Positions 52,033 through 60,346 of a DNA stretch of 64,000 bases are shown piece by piece. Made by a program: the position numbers and the translations under genes. Numbering within the stretch: the first letter of the stretch is position 1; the number at the start of each line of letters is the position of its first letter. The notes beneath the pieces were generated by a model that was not told the origin of the DNA, ran no database searches, and worked only from the letters and a program-made list of their open reading frames with translations. The stretch is from Pseudomonadota bacterium (GTDB lineage Bacteria; Pseudomonadota; Gammaproteobacteria; Burkholderiales; Burkholderiaceae_E): assembly GCA_023389055.1 (NCBI GenBank), contig JAEWFA010000012.1, positions 1 through 64,000 on the forward strand, in the 5' to 3' direction.

Positions 52033-53019
52033 ATGCGACGCGTGCCGCTCTACAGCCGTTCGAGCCGGACCGCAGATGCGCCCGACGACGCTGCTGCGTC
52101 CGCTTCGCGCCAAACGCCGCCGGCGGACTACCGAGCGTCGTCGCGCGACGACGGTACCGCGCGCACCGATCGCACAGCCGACGCCGCGGGCGGCATCGCG
52201 GGCCAGACGCTCCGGTTGCAACTGCACCGCTGGGCGAAATCGCACTCGCGCAGCCTGCTCGCCGCCGGCGCTGCGCTACTGATCGCGGCGCTCTTCGCCG
52301 TCTCGTGGATGGCCCCGCCGCCGGCGCGGGTCCTGACGCAGCACGACATCGACCAGGCCGTTCTGCACACGCTGCAGGCCAACGCCCTGCCGTCGGCGGC
52401 GGCACGCGCCTGGCAGGTGATCCGCCCTTCGGTCGTGCGCGTGCGAGCGCTCGATCCCGCGAAGGACGACGACTCCGACACGGAGCGCAACGTCGGAACC
52501 GGCGTCGTCATCGTCGACACGGGAACGATCCTCACCAACCTGCACGTCGTCTTCGGGGCGCCGCGACTCGAAGTCGAATTCGCCGACGGCTCGGTTTCGG
52601 AGGCGACGATCGCCGGGCTCGAGCCCGACCAGGACCTGGCCGTCCTGCAGGCGAAGACGATACCCGATGACCTGAAGGCGGCGACGATGCGCAGCACCAG
52701 CGACTTGTCGGTAGGCGATGCCGTCGTCGCCGTAGGGTTCCCCTTCGGCATCGGGCCTACCGCAACGGCCGGAATCATCTCGGGCCTGCGCCGAGAATTC
52801 CGCTCGCCCGAGGGCAAGCGGCTCCTCACGAACCTGATCCAGTTCGACGCCGCCGCAAACCCGGGCAACTCGGGCGGACCGCTCGTCACCGCGCAAGGCG
52901 AAGTCGTCGGAATCGTCACCGCGATCATGAATCCCACCGAGCAACGCGTGTTCATCGGCATCGGCTTCGCCGTGCCGATCGAAACCGCCGCCGCATCGGC
53001 CGGAATGTCGCCTTTCTGA
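52033..53019 (+). CDS. Membrane-anchored trypsin-like (S1C) serine protease without PDZ domain
   Basis: A 328-residue DegP-like protease. A cytosolic N-terminus of about 70 residues, rich in Ala, Asp, Arg and Ser, is followed by one membrane segment (about 75-95: LLAAGAALLIAALFAVSW) and a protease domain. The catalytic triad is H171 in LTNLHVV, D201 in PDQDLAVLQ and S280 in PGNSGGPL. There is no PDZ domain after the protease. It is followed by the MoxR-DUF58-VWA genes with only a 19-base gap, suggesting a joint envelope-quality module. Confidence 0.88.
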   Translation: MRRVPLYSRSSRTADAPDDAAASASRQTPPADYRASSRDDGTARTDRTADAAGGIAGQTLRLQLHRWAKSHSRSLLAAGAALLIAALFAVSWMAPPPARVLTQHDIDQAVLHTLQANALPSAAARAWQVIRPSVVRVRALDPAKDDDSDTERNVGTGVVIVDTGTILTNLHVVFGAPRLEVEFADGSVSEATIAGLEPDQDLAVLQAKTIPDDLKAATMRSTSDLSVGDAVVAVGFPFGIGPTATAGIISGLRREFRSPEGKRLLTNLIQFDAAANPGNSGGPLVTAQGEVVGIVTAIMNPTEQRVFIGIGFAVPIETAAASAGMSPF

Positions 53020-53038
53020 CCGCACCGGAACCGCCGCC

Positions 53039-54079
53039 ATGAATCCCGAGAACGATCGTCCTGCAACGACAGGAGCGCCGGTCGACGAAGACGTCGCCGA
53101 AGAGATGCAACGCGTTCTCTACGAGGTCAAGCGCGTCGTCGTCGGGCAGGACCGCTTCCTGGAGCGCGTGCTGGTCGCGATGCTCGCGCAGGGACACCTG
53201 TTGGTGGAAGGCGTGCCGGGCCTGGCCAAGACGCTGACGATCAAGACGCTGGCGCGAACGATCCGCGGCAGCTTCCGTCGAATCCAGTTCACGCCCGACC
53301 TCGTTCCGGCCGACCTTGTCGGCACGCGCATCTACAACCAGAAGACGAGCGAATTCGCCACCGTGCTCGGCCCGGTATTCGCGAACCTGCTGCTCGCCGA
53401 CGAGATCAACCGTGCGCCCGCGAAGGTGCAGAGCGCGCTGCTCGAGGTGATGGAGGAAAGGCAGGTCACGATCGCCGGGCAGACGCACAAGGTACCCGAG
53501 CCCTTTCTCGTCATGGCCACGCAGAACCCGATCGAGACCGAGGGCACCTATCCGCTGCCCGAGGCGCAGGTCGACCGCTTCATGATGAAGGTGCTCGTGG
53601 GCTACCCGAGCGAGGAAGAGGAGTTCGTGATCGTCGAGCGCGTCACCGGCGCCGAGGTCGGGATTTCGTCGGTGACCAGCACCGAGCGACTGGCCGAGTT
53701 GCAGCGTGCCTGCCGGCGCGTGTACGTCGATCCGTCGCTCGTGCAATACGCCGTGCGCGTCGTGTTCGCCACTCGCGAGCCGGCGCGATTCGGCCTGGAC
53801 GATCTCGGCCGGCTGCTCGCCTTCGGCGCAAGCCCGCGAGCGACGATCCACCTGATCGAGGGCGCCCGCGCGCTGGCGTGCCTGCGCGGTCGCCCGTACG
53901 CGCTGCCGGAGGACGTCGTCGACCTGGTTCCCGACGTGCTTCGCCATCGGCTCGTGCTGTCCTACGAGGCGCTCGCCGAGGCAATGTCGCCCGACCAGAT
54001 CATTCGGCGAATCATCGCTGCGGTGCCGGCGCCGGAAGCGCCGCTCGAAGCCCATGTCGACGCAAGCCTCCTCCGGTGA
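53039..54079 (+). CDS. MoxR-family AAA+ ATPase
   Basis: A 346-residue chaperone-like ATPase. Walker A is GVPGLAKT at 58-65 and Walker B LLLADE at 117-122, with sensor 1 near VMATQNPIETEG and the C-terminal lid domain. MoxR proteins remodel or insert cofactors into partner proteins containing VWA domains. The gene overlaps the DUF58 gene by 26 bases, so the two are translated together. The order MoxR-DUF58-VWA is a known conserved cassette. Confidence 0.94.
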   Translation: MNPENDRPATTGAPVDEDVAEEMQRVLYEVKRVVVGQDRFLERVLVAMLAQGHLLVEGVPGLAKTLTIKTLARTIRGSFRRIQFTPDLVPADLVGTRIYNQKTSEFATVLGPVFANLLLADEINRAPAKVQSALLEVMEERQVTIAGQTHKVPEPFLVMATQNPIETEGTYPLPEAQVDRFMMKVLVGYPSEEEEFVIVERVTGAEVGISSVTSTERLAELQRACRRVYVDPSLVQYAVRVVFATREPARFGLDDLGRLLAFGASPRATIHLIEGARALACLRGRPYALPEDVVDLVPDVLRHRLVLSYEALAEAMSPDQIIRRIIAAVPAPEAPLEAHVDASLLR

Positions 54080-55010
54080 TCGGTCCGCCGGCGCGGAGCA
54101 GATCCTGCGCCGCCTCGAGTGGACCGTGCTGCGCCGCCTCGACGGCCTGCTGCAGGGCGACTACCGGACGCTGTTCCGCGGCGTCGGGCTCGACCTCGCC
54201 GACCTGCGTGAATACCAGCACCACGACGACGTGCGCTACATCGACTGGAACGTCACGGCACGCCTGCAGACGCCCTACGTGCGCGAGTACACGGAGTCGC
54301 GCGAGATCGCCGCCTGGATGCTGCTGGACCTGAGCGCATCCATCGATTTCGGATCGGGTCGGACCAGCAAGCACGACGTCGCACGCGATTTCGTCGCGGT
54401 GCTCTCGCGCCTGCTCACGCGCCATGGCAACCGCGTGGGCGCACTGTTCTACGGAGACGGGGTCGAATCGATGCTGCCGGCACGCAGCGGCCGCACGCAG
54501 GTGCTGCAACTGCTGCACCGGATCACGCATCGCCCGCCTGCGGCGAGAACCCACGGCACCGACCTGCGCGAACTGTTGCATGCGGCCTCGCAGGCCATCC
54601 GCAAACGCTCGCTCGTCTTCGTGGTGTCCGACTTCTTCTCGGCGCCCGGTTGGGCCTCGCCGCTCGCACATCTCGTACAACGGCACGAGGTCATCGCGGT
54701 GCGGTTGTACGACCCGCTGGAGCATCGGCTGCCCGACCTCGGACTCGTCACCCTGCAGGACTCGGAGACCGGCGAGCAGCTGTTCGTCGACACGCACGAC
54801 TTCGCTTTCCGACACCGCTTCGCGAAGGCGGCCGAACGGCGCGAGAACGCGCTTCGCGAGGCTTTCGGCGCGGCCGGCGTCGACGTTCTCGAATTGTCCA
54901 CCGGCGACGACCTCGTCGATGCGCTGCTGCGCTTCGCCGATCTGCGAAAACAGCGCGGCCGCTTCGGCGCCTGCACGCCCGTCGCCGCCAACCCGGGGAG
55001 CGTGCGATGA
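54054..55010 (+). CDS. DUF58-domain protein, partner of MoxR
   Basis: A 318-residue cytosolic protein with GVGLDLADLREYQHHDDVRYIDWNVTARLQTPYVREYTESR (about residues 43-82), the DUF58 hallmark, and a VWA-like region LLDLSASIDFGSG with later SDFFSAP. DUF58 proteins act beside MoxR ATPases and VWA membrane proteins. It overlaps the MoxR gene and its stop overlaps the VWA gene ATG. Confidence 0.92.
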   Translation: MSTQASSGDRSAGAEQILRRLEWTVLRRLDGLLQGDYRTLFRGVGLDLADLREYQHHDDVRYIDWNVTARLQTPYVREYTESREIAAWMLLDLSASIDFGSGRTSKHDVARDFVAVLSRLLTRHGNRVGALFYGDGVESMLPARSGRTQVLQLLHRITHRPPAARTHGTDLRELLHAASQAIRKRSLVFVVSDFFSAPGWASPLAHLVQRHEVIAVRLYDPLEHRLPDLGLVTLQDSETGEQLFVDTHDFAFRHRFAKAAERRENALREAFGAAGVDVLELSTGDDLVDALLRFADLRKQRGRFGACTPVAANPGSVR

Positions 55011-56044
55011 GCTTCCTATGGCCCCATCTGCTGTGGCTGCTCGCCGCAGTTCCCCTGCTGGTCGCCCTCTACTTCTGGACGCTGTCGCGTCGCAAGAAGG
55101 TGGCGGTCCGATACTCGGGGCTCGAGATCGTGCGCGAAGCGGCCAGCCGCCAGCGGTGGCGCCGACACGTCCCCCCACTGCTGCTGCTGGTCGCGATCAC
55201 GACGCTGCTCCTTGCGGTTGCCCGCCCGAGCGCGGTCGTGACGCTGCCGTCCAAGCACGACACGGTGATCCTCACGATGGATGTCTCGGGCAGCATGCGG
55301 GCCAGCGACGTTGCCCCGACGCGGCTCGGTGCGGCGCAGCTGGCGGCGCGTTCGTTCGTCGAGCAGCAGCCGCACAGCACCCGCGTGGGAATCGTCACCT
55401 TCGGCGGCGGCGCCGCACTCGTGCAGCCGCCCACGCAGAGCCGCGAAGACCTGCTCGCCGCGATCGACCGCTTCGAGCTGCAGCGCGGCACCGCGGTCGG
55501 CGCCGGAATCCTGATGTCGCTGAAGACGATCTTCCCGGACCAGGAACTCGAACTGCCCTCGGTCGACGCGCGACGCGCCGCCAAGGCAACTTCGCTCGAC
55601 ATTCCGCAAAGGCCGGCAAGCGAGCCGCCGAAGGCAGTGGCTCCCGGTTCGTACACCTCGGCGGTCATCATCCTTCTGTCGGATGGCCAGACGACTACCG
55701 GCCCCGACCCGCTCGAGGCGGCGAAACTGGCGGCGGACCGGGGCGTGCGGATCTACACGGTGGGCATCGGCACGCCCAACGGGGAAATCCTGATCGGCGA
55801 CGGTTGGTCGATGCGCGTGCGGCTGGACGAGGAGGCGCTCAAGGCGATCGCCAGGACGACCGACGGCGAGTACTTCTACGCGGCCACGGCGAACGACCTG
55901 AAGCGCGTCTACGACTCGCTGACGAGCAAGTTCGTGTTCGAGACGCGCGACACCGAGATCACTTCGTTGTTCGCCGCGGTGGCTGCGGTATTCGCCGTGG
56001 CGTCCGCGCTGCTGTCGATGTTGTGGTTCAACCGGGTGCTTTGA
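55007..56044 (+). CDS. VWA-domain membrane protein (BatA-like)
   Basis: A 345-residue protein with N-terminal membrane helices (about residues 7-25 and 55-72), a von Willebrand A domain with the MIDAS motif DVSGS (D92, S94, S96), ILLSDGQTTTGPDP as a later metal element, and a C-terminal helix (about 320-342). The layout is that of Bacteroides-aerotolerance BatA. In the MoxR cassette it is the likely target of ATPase remodelling. Its last 17 bases overlap the end of the opposite SrkA-like gene. Confidence 0.92.
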   Translation: MSFLWPHLLWLLAAVPLLVALYFWTLSRRKKVAVRYSGLEIVREAASRQRWRRHVPPLLLLVAITTLLLAVARPSAVVTLPSKHDTVILTMDVSGSMRASDVAPTRLGAAQLAARSFVEQQPHSTRVGIVTFGGGAALVQPPTQSREDLLAAIDRFELQRGTAVGAGILMSLKTIFPDQELELPSVDARRAAKATSLDIPQRPASEPPKAVAPGSYTSAVIILLSDGQTTTGPDPLEAAKLAADRGVRIYTVGIGTPNGEILIGDGWSMRVRLDEEALKAIARTTDGEYFYAATANDLKRVYDSLTSKFVFETRDTEITSLFAAVAAVFAVASALLSMLWFNRVL

Positions 56045-57068
56045 CCGCCTCCAGCGCAGGCTCGGCCATCGCCGCCACCTGCTCGCGCAGCTCCAGCACG
56101 CGATCCTGCCAGTAGCGCTGCGTGCCGAACCACGGAAACGCGGCCGGGAACGCCGGGTCCTCCCAGCGCCGCGCGATCCACGCGGAATAGTGCACGAGCC
56201 GCAACGTTCGCAGCGGCTCGACGAGCTGCAGCTCGCGGCGGTCCAGCTCGATGAAGTCCTCGTAGCCGGCGAGCACGGCCGACAGCTGCCGCGTCATCGA
56301 CGCGCGGTCCCCCGACAGCAGCATCCACAAGTCCTGCACGGCCGGGCCGTTGCGCGCGTCGTCGAAGTCCACGAAGTGAGGGCCCTCGTCGGTCCACAGG
56401 ATGTTGCCGGCATGACAGTCGCCGTGCAGCTTGCGCGAGGGCACGTCGCCCGCGCGGTCGAATGCAGCCCGCACCGCTTCGAGCGCCAGGTCGACGATGC
56501 CGGTCCACGCGGGTCGAAGCTCCGACGGGACGAAGTCGTTTTCCAGCAGCCAGTCGCGGGGCTCGCGGCCGAACGTCTCGACGTCCAGCGCGGGCCGCTC
56601 GACGAAGGCAGCGGTGCCGGTAGCCTCGTGAATGCGGCCGATGAAGCGGCCGATCCGCTCGAGCGTGTTCGCGTCGTCGAGTTCCGGGGCGCGACCGCCG
56701 CGACGCGGATAGACGGCGAAGCGATGACCGCCGTACCGGGCGAGCGTGGGCGAGAGGTTCACGGCGCAGGAGCCGGCAACGCCGTCCGGCGCGGCTTCGA
56801 GGCGCATCGGCGCGACCACCGGAATCTCGCGCGCGGCGAGCCCGGCGACGAACGCGTGCTCCTCGGCGATCTGCGCGTCGCTCCAGCGCCCGGGGCGGTA
56901 GAACTTCGCGACGATCGAAGCCCCGCTCTCGAGGCCCACCAGGTAGACGCGGTTCTCGTAGCTGTTCAGCGCAAGGAACCGGCCGTCGCCGCGCAGCCCG
57001 ACCGCCTCGAGCGCGTCGAGCATCCGGTCGGGGGTGAGATCGGCGTAGGGGCGGTCGGGCGAGTTCAT
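56028..57068 (-). CDS. srkA: Stress-response serine/threonine kinase SrkA (YihE/RdoA)-like
   Basis: A 346-residue APH-fold kinase. The HGDCHAGNILW catalytic loop and FVDFDDARNGPAVQD metal site are diagnostic for SrkA, which phosphorylates proteins and limits cell death during envelope and antibiotic stress. LNSYENRVYLVG and IVAKFYRPGRW form the ATP-binding N-lobe. The SrkA gene is often next to dsbA in enterics; here it faces the VWA gene, and the two coding ends overlap by 17 bases. Confidence 0.92.
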   Translation of the reverse strand: MNSPDRPYADLTPDRMLDALEAVGLRGDGRFLALNSYENRVYLVGLESGASIVAKFYRPGRWSDAQIAEEHAFVAGLAAREIPVVAPMRLEAAPDGVAGSCAVNLSPTLARYGGHRFAVYPRRGGRAPELDDANTLERIGRFIGRIHEATGTAAFVERPALDVETFGREPRDWLLENDFVPSELRPAWTGIVDLALEAVRAAFDRAGDVPSRKLHGDCHAGNILWTDEGPHFVDFDDARNGPAVQDLWMLLSGDRASMTRQLSAVLAGYEDFIELDRRELQLVEPLRTLRLVHYSAWIARRWEDPAFPAAFPWFGTQRYWQDRVLELREQVAAMAEPALEAVKAPG

Positions 57069-57112
57069 TGCGATAGGCTACGCGATCGCTCGCCCGCCGC
57101 GCGAGCCCGCGC

Positions 57113-57460
57113 TCACACCTGGCGCGTCGCTGCGTCGTGCCGCTGCATGACGTCGATCGCCAGCGCGGAGTGCGCGTAGGCGCCTCCGGCCCGCATCTCG
57201 GCGGCGACCCAGATCGCTTCCATGATCTCCTGTTCGCTCGCCCCGTGGCGCAACGCCGCTTCGGTGTGGCCGCGGATGCAGTACGGGCATTGCGTGGTGT
57301 GGGCGACGGCAACGGCAATCAGTTGCTTGGTCTTGCCCGGCAGCGCGCCGTCGGCGAACACCGTCTCGCTGAACTTGCGGAACGCCGCAAGCGGTTCGGG
57401 GGCGAGTTCGCGCCGCTTGCGCGAAATCTCGGCGTTCGACGGGGGAAACAGGGGATCCAC
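57113..57460 (-). CDS. AhpD-like carboxymuconolactone-decarboxylase-family protein
   Basis: A 115-residue all-helical protein with the redox CxxC and histidine in TTQCPYCIRGHTEAALRHGAS. Single-domain AhpD-like members act as alkylhydroperoxidases or disulfide reductants. The GTG at 57460 has GCGAGG upstream and gives a family-length protein; a longer frame extends upstream with no conserved residues and low complexity. The upstream neighbour on this strand is the SH3 protein gene, 109 bases away. Confidence 0.83.
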   Translation of the reverse strand: MDPLFPPSNAEISRKRRELAPEPLAAFRKFSETVFADGALPGKTKQLIAVAVAHTTQCPYCIRGHTEAALRHGASEQEIMEAIWVAAEMRAGGAYAHSALAIDVMQRHDAATRQV

Positions 57461-57569
57461 GACGGGCCTCGCGTCAGCTGGGAAGGAGACCCGATATTGC
57501 GATTCGCGACGCTGGCGGGGCTGCAGAGACAGCAAGCGCGGCGCGGACTCCCGCCTCGTACCCGGCTTG

Positions 57570-58031
57570 CTACCAGCCCCAGAGCAGGCGACGCGCAACC
57601 CATCCGACGAGGCCGTCGGCATCGCGGATCTTCGCCCAGTCGCCCTTGTGCGCGAGCGTGCTCAGCACGTCGCCGTAGTTCGCCCTGCCGAGGACACGCG
57701 TCGCCGTGCTCGGGCCTTTGCGGATGTTGGCGACCGTTGCCTTGACGACGAAATGCGGCGTGTTGCCCGTCAGCGGCCGGTAGACCCACCCCTTGTCGTT
57801 CTCGAAATCCTTCACCTGGAGCCACTTGCCCTTGCGCCCGAGGACCTGCAGCGGATAACCGCGGCTGAGCAGCCAGATGCTGTCGTGACCGGTACCCGGC
57901 CCGGTGCGCATGTTGATCTCGGGCCGGTCGACGCTGACCATCTCGCGCGCCTGCACGGGCGCGAGGACACCGGCAACGAGTGCGACGAGCAGCGCCGCAA
58001 GGGCGACGAAGAACTTCGAGGAAGTGGTCAT
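57570..58031 (-). CDS. Periplasmic SH3-domain protein
   Basis: A 153-residue protein with a Sec signal (residues 1-28, FFVALAALLVALVAGVLAP, cleavage near VQA) and two bacterial SH3b-like repeats: RPEINMRTGPGTGHDSIWLLSRGYPLQVLGRKGKWLQVKDF and ATVANIRKGPSTATRVLGRANYGDVLSTLAHKGDWAKI. Each carries the NxRxGP motif. Such proteins bind peptidoglycan or partner enzymes. The ATG at 58031 gives the best signal peptide; an upstream GTG/ATG 24 bases away would lengthen the n-region. Confidence 0.85.
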   Translation of the reverse strand: MTTSSKFFVALAALLVALVAGVLAPVQAREMVSVDRPEINMRTGPGTGHDSIWLLSRGYPLQVLGRKGKWLQVKDFENDKGWVYRPLTGNTPHFVVKATVANIRKGPSTATRVLGRANYGDVLSTLAHKGDWAKIRDADGLVGWVARRLLWGW

Positions 58032-58173
58032 CGGATGAGTGGCTCCTGTGTGCAAGCGGCGGCAACGGCAGGCCGAGCGCCGAACCCGAAGCTAACAAGC
58101 CCGGGCGCAGGAGTCGAGCCCCGATGTCCGCTGTCTTGCTTCGTCGCATCGACGAACGCCGCCGTCGGCGCGC

Positions 58174-58187
58174 TTGACGAAGGTCAA
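58174..58187. promoter_or_regulatory. FNR/ANR-like box upstream of cytochrome c gene
   Basis: TTGAC-GAAG-GTCAA is a perfect 14-bp palindrome with the FNR/ANR/DNR spacing (consensus TTGAY-N4-RTCAA). Its centre is 67.5 bases before the ATG. A class II promoter at -41.5 would place transcription near 58222, within the 58-base leader; TTTCAT at about 58206-58211 could be a -10. The site suggests oxygen-dependent expression, but binding is not shown. Confidence 0.6.
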
Positions 58188-58247
58188 GCGGCGAAAACCG
58201 CGCCGTTTCATGTTGAGCGGCGATCCACTAGCCTGCTGGAGGGCTCC

Positions 58248-58667
58248 ATGAACGCGGGAATCCGGAACCATCTTCTGCTTGCCGTTGCGTTGTCCGCGTG
58301 TGCCGCCGCCCAGGCACAGGGAACACCGGCCGATGCCGGCAAGCGGGAGTACGACTCGAACTGCGCCAACTGCCATGGCGTCGACGGCAAGGGCCATGGC
58401 CCGTACAACGAATTCCTGCAACGCAGCGCCCCCGACCTGACGAAGCTCGCCGCGCGCAATGGCGGGGTGTTTCCGCTTTCGCGCGTCTACGAGGTGATCG
58501 AAGGCGCAGGCGCCGCTCACGGCTCGCGCGACATGCCGATCTGGGGTCAGGACTACAAGGTCCGAGCCGGCGAGTACTACATGGACGTACCCTACGACCC
58601 CGAGGTATACGTCCGCACGCGGATTCTCGCGCTCATCGAGTATGTGAACCGGCTCCAGCAGCGATAG
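58248..58667 (+). CDS. Monoheme c-type cytochrome
   Basis: A 139-residue periplasmic cytochrome c with a Sec signal (residues 1-24) and a heme-binding CANCHG motif (C39, C42, H43). A methionine ligand is likely in the SRDMPIWGQDY region. This pattern is typical of class I cytochromes acting as electron carriers or as part of oxidases or dehydrogenases. A GGAGGG site precedes the ATG. The FNR-like box upstream hints at induction under low oxygen. The partner enzyme is not in view; two hairpins follow the gene. Confidence 0.88.
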   Translation: MNAGIRNHLLLAVALSACAAAQAQGTPADAGKREYDSNCANCHGVDGKGHGPYNEFLQRSAPDLTKLAARNGGVFPLSRVYEVIEGAGAAHGSRDMPIWGQDYKVRAGEYYMDVPYDPEVYVRTRILALIEYVNRLQQR

Positions 58668-58719
58668 CGCCGCATTCGTGCGGCGCCGCCCCGGGAGGTC
58701 TCATGGGAACGCCCGGGGC
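58667..58719. terminator. Two consecutive hairpins after cytochrome c
   Basis: The first, GCGCCGCA-TTCG-TGCGGCGC at 58667-58686, is a perfect 8-bp stem with the stable TTCG tetraloop starting at the last base of the stop. The second is GCCCCGGG paired with CCCGGGGC (58688-58695 with 58712-58719). Both lie between convergent cytochrome c and fixX. They probably terminate transcription on both strands. Confidence 0.65.
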
Positions 58720-58728
58720 AGTCGGCGC

Positions 58729-59013
58729 TCAACCGAACTTGTACAGCACGCCGTAGCCGCCGCGCGGATAGGCCCAGTCGACGTTGAAGTGCTCGTTGCA
58801 CACGAGCCGGCATGTGCCGCACTCCAGGCAGCCGTCGGTGGACAGCACGACGCCGCCGCCTTCGCCGACCGTGTAGCAACCGGCCGGACAGGCCCACGTG
58901 CACGCCGGCGTTTCGCAGTCGCGACAGACCTCGGGGTCTTTCAGCCGCACGTGCGAATGCCCTTCGTCGACCCGATAGCGGTTCTCGAAAAGCTTCTCCT
59001 CGACCTTGATCAT
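58729..59013 (-). CDS. fixX: FixX-like ferredoxin
   Basis: A 94-residue ferredoxin with the two cysteine sets VCRDCETPACTWACPAGCY and GCLECGTCRLVC. This matches FixX, the small subunit that completes the FixC flavoprotein for electron transfer to quinone. The ATG overlaps the FixC stop. It is the last gene of the etfB-etfA-fixC-fixX operon. Confidence 0.94.
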   Translation of the reverse strand: MIKVEEKLFENRYRVDEGHSHVRLKDPEVCRDCETPACTWACPAGCYTVGEGGGVVLSTDGCLECGTCRLVCNEHFNVDWAYPRGGYGVLYKFG

Positions 59014-60308
59014 CGCAGGGCCCTCATCAGCTTGATGGCGTCGCCGAACAGTCCGAAGCGCGATCGCTTCGCGACGAAGTCGCGCTTGATCTGCTTCTCC
59101 TTGGTGAGCTTGTCGACGCCGTCCACCTTCAGCAGCGTGTGCGCCGCTCGCGACATCAACTCCGGATACGTCGTGAGGAACTGGCGGTTGCCGTGCAGGA
59201 TCTCCGGCACGTCGCGGTACTTCTTCAGGTCCTTCATCACGAAGCTCGCCTCGAGCGCCTTGCGGTAGCGCTTCAGGTTGGCCGCCGTGAACGCCTTGCC
59301 CTCGTCGCGCAGCTTCACGATCGTCTCGGCGGCCAGCCGCCCCGTGGTCATCGCCAGGTTCGAGCCCTCGCGGTGCACCGCGTTGACGAATCCGCCCGAG
59401 TCGCCGCAGATCACCCAGCCTTCGCCGTGCACCAGCGGGATCGCGTTGTAGCCGCCCTCGGGAATCAGGTGCGCCGAGTACTCCTTCACCTCGGAGCCGG
59501 CGATCAGCGGCTTCACCGACGGGTGCTGCTTCAGCTCCTCGAGCAACTGGTACGGAGTGACGCGCACCTTGCGAAAGTCGTCGACCATGCATCCCACGCC
59601 GATCGATACCGACTCCTTGTTGGTGTAGAGGAAGCCCGTCCCGACCATTCCCCTGGTGATCTTGCCGAGCATCTCGATGACGACGCCGTTGTCGCCCGAG
59701 ACGTTGAAGCGTTCCTCGATCGTCGCCTTCGGCAGGAAGTGCATCTCCTTCACTGCGAGCGCGACGTCCTTCGCCTGGATCGCCGGACGAAGCCCGGACT
59801 TCGTCGCGACCAGCGAATTCACGCCGTCGGCGAGGACGACGACGTCGGCACGGATGTCGCCGTTGGACCGGTCGGTACGAACGCCGACGACGCGCTCGCC
59901 TTCCTTCAGCAACTCGACGACGGTGGTCTCGCAGATCAACAAGGCGCCTGCGTCCTGCACCTTCTTCGAGAACCACTTGTCGAGGTTGGCCCGGATCACC
60001 GTATAACGCGTCGGCTGCTCGTCGGAGTCGCTGGCGCCGCGATAGTGCGAGCCGACGTGCGAACGGTCGTCCATCAGCCACATGCGCTGCTCGATGACCG
60101 CGCGCTCGAGCGGCGCCTGCTTGCGGCAGTTCGGGATTACTGCCTCGAGCGCGTCGACGTACAGGATCGCGCCCTGCACGTTCTTCGAGCCCGGGTACTC
60201 GCCGCGCTCGAGCTGCAGCACCTTCATTCCGGCCTTGGCCATCAGGTAGGCGGCGGTGTTGCCCGAAGGGCCGGCACCCACGACGATCGCGTCGAATTTT
60301 TCGGCCAT
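59010..60308 (-). CDS. fixC: FixC-like ETF-quinone oxidoreductase
   Basis: A 432-residue FAD oxidoreductase (FixC) with the N-terminal dinucleotide motif VVGAGPSGNTAAYLMAKAG, the CGDSGGFVNAVHREGSNLAMTTGRLAAE region, and the C-terminal end typical of the group. It is half the size of mitochondrial ETF-QO because the ferredoxin part is encoded separately as FixX. Together with FixA/B it takes electrons from ETF to the quinone pool; in bifurcating systems it also takes part in ferredoxin reduction. The ATG at 60308 is preceded by GAGGAGCGAAC. Confidence 0.94.
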   Translation of the reverse strand: MAEKFDAIVVGAGPSGNTAAYLMAKAGMKVLQLERGEYPGSKNVQGAILYVDALEAVIPNCRKQAPLERAVIEQRMWLMDDRSHVGSHYRGASDSDEQPTRYTVIRANLDKWFSKKVQDAGALLICETTVVELLKEGERVVGVRTDRSNGDIRADVVVLADGVNSLVATKSGLRPAIQAKDVALAVKEMHFLPKATIEERFNVSGDNGVVIEMLGKITRGMVGTGFLYTNKESVSIGVGCMVDDFRKVRVTPYQLLEELKQHPSVKPLIAGSEVKEYSAHLIPEGGYNAIPLVHGEGWVICGDSGGFVNAVHREGSNLAMTTGRLAAETIVKLRDEGKAFTAANLKRYRKALEASFVMKDLKKYRDVPEILHGNRQFLTTYPELMSRAAHTLLKVDGVDKLTKEKQIKRDFVAKRSRFGLFGDAIKLMRALR

Positions 60309-60346
60309 GTTCGCTCCTCGTGCCTGATTCGGTGCGGGGCGGCGGG

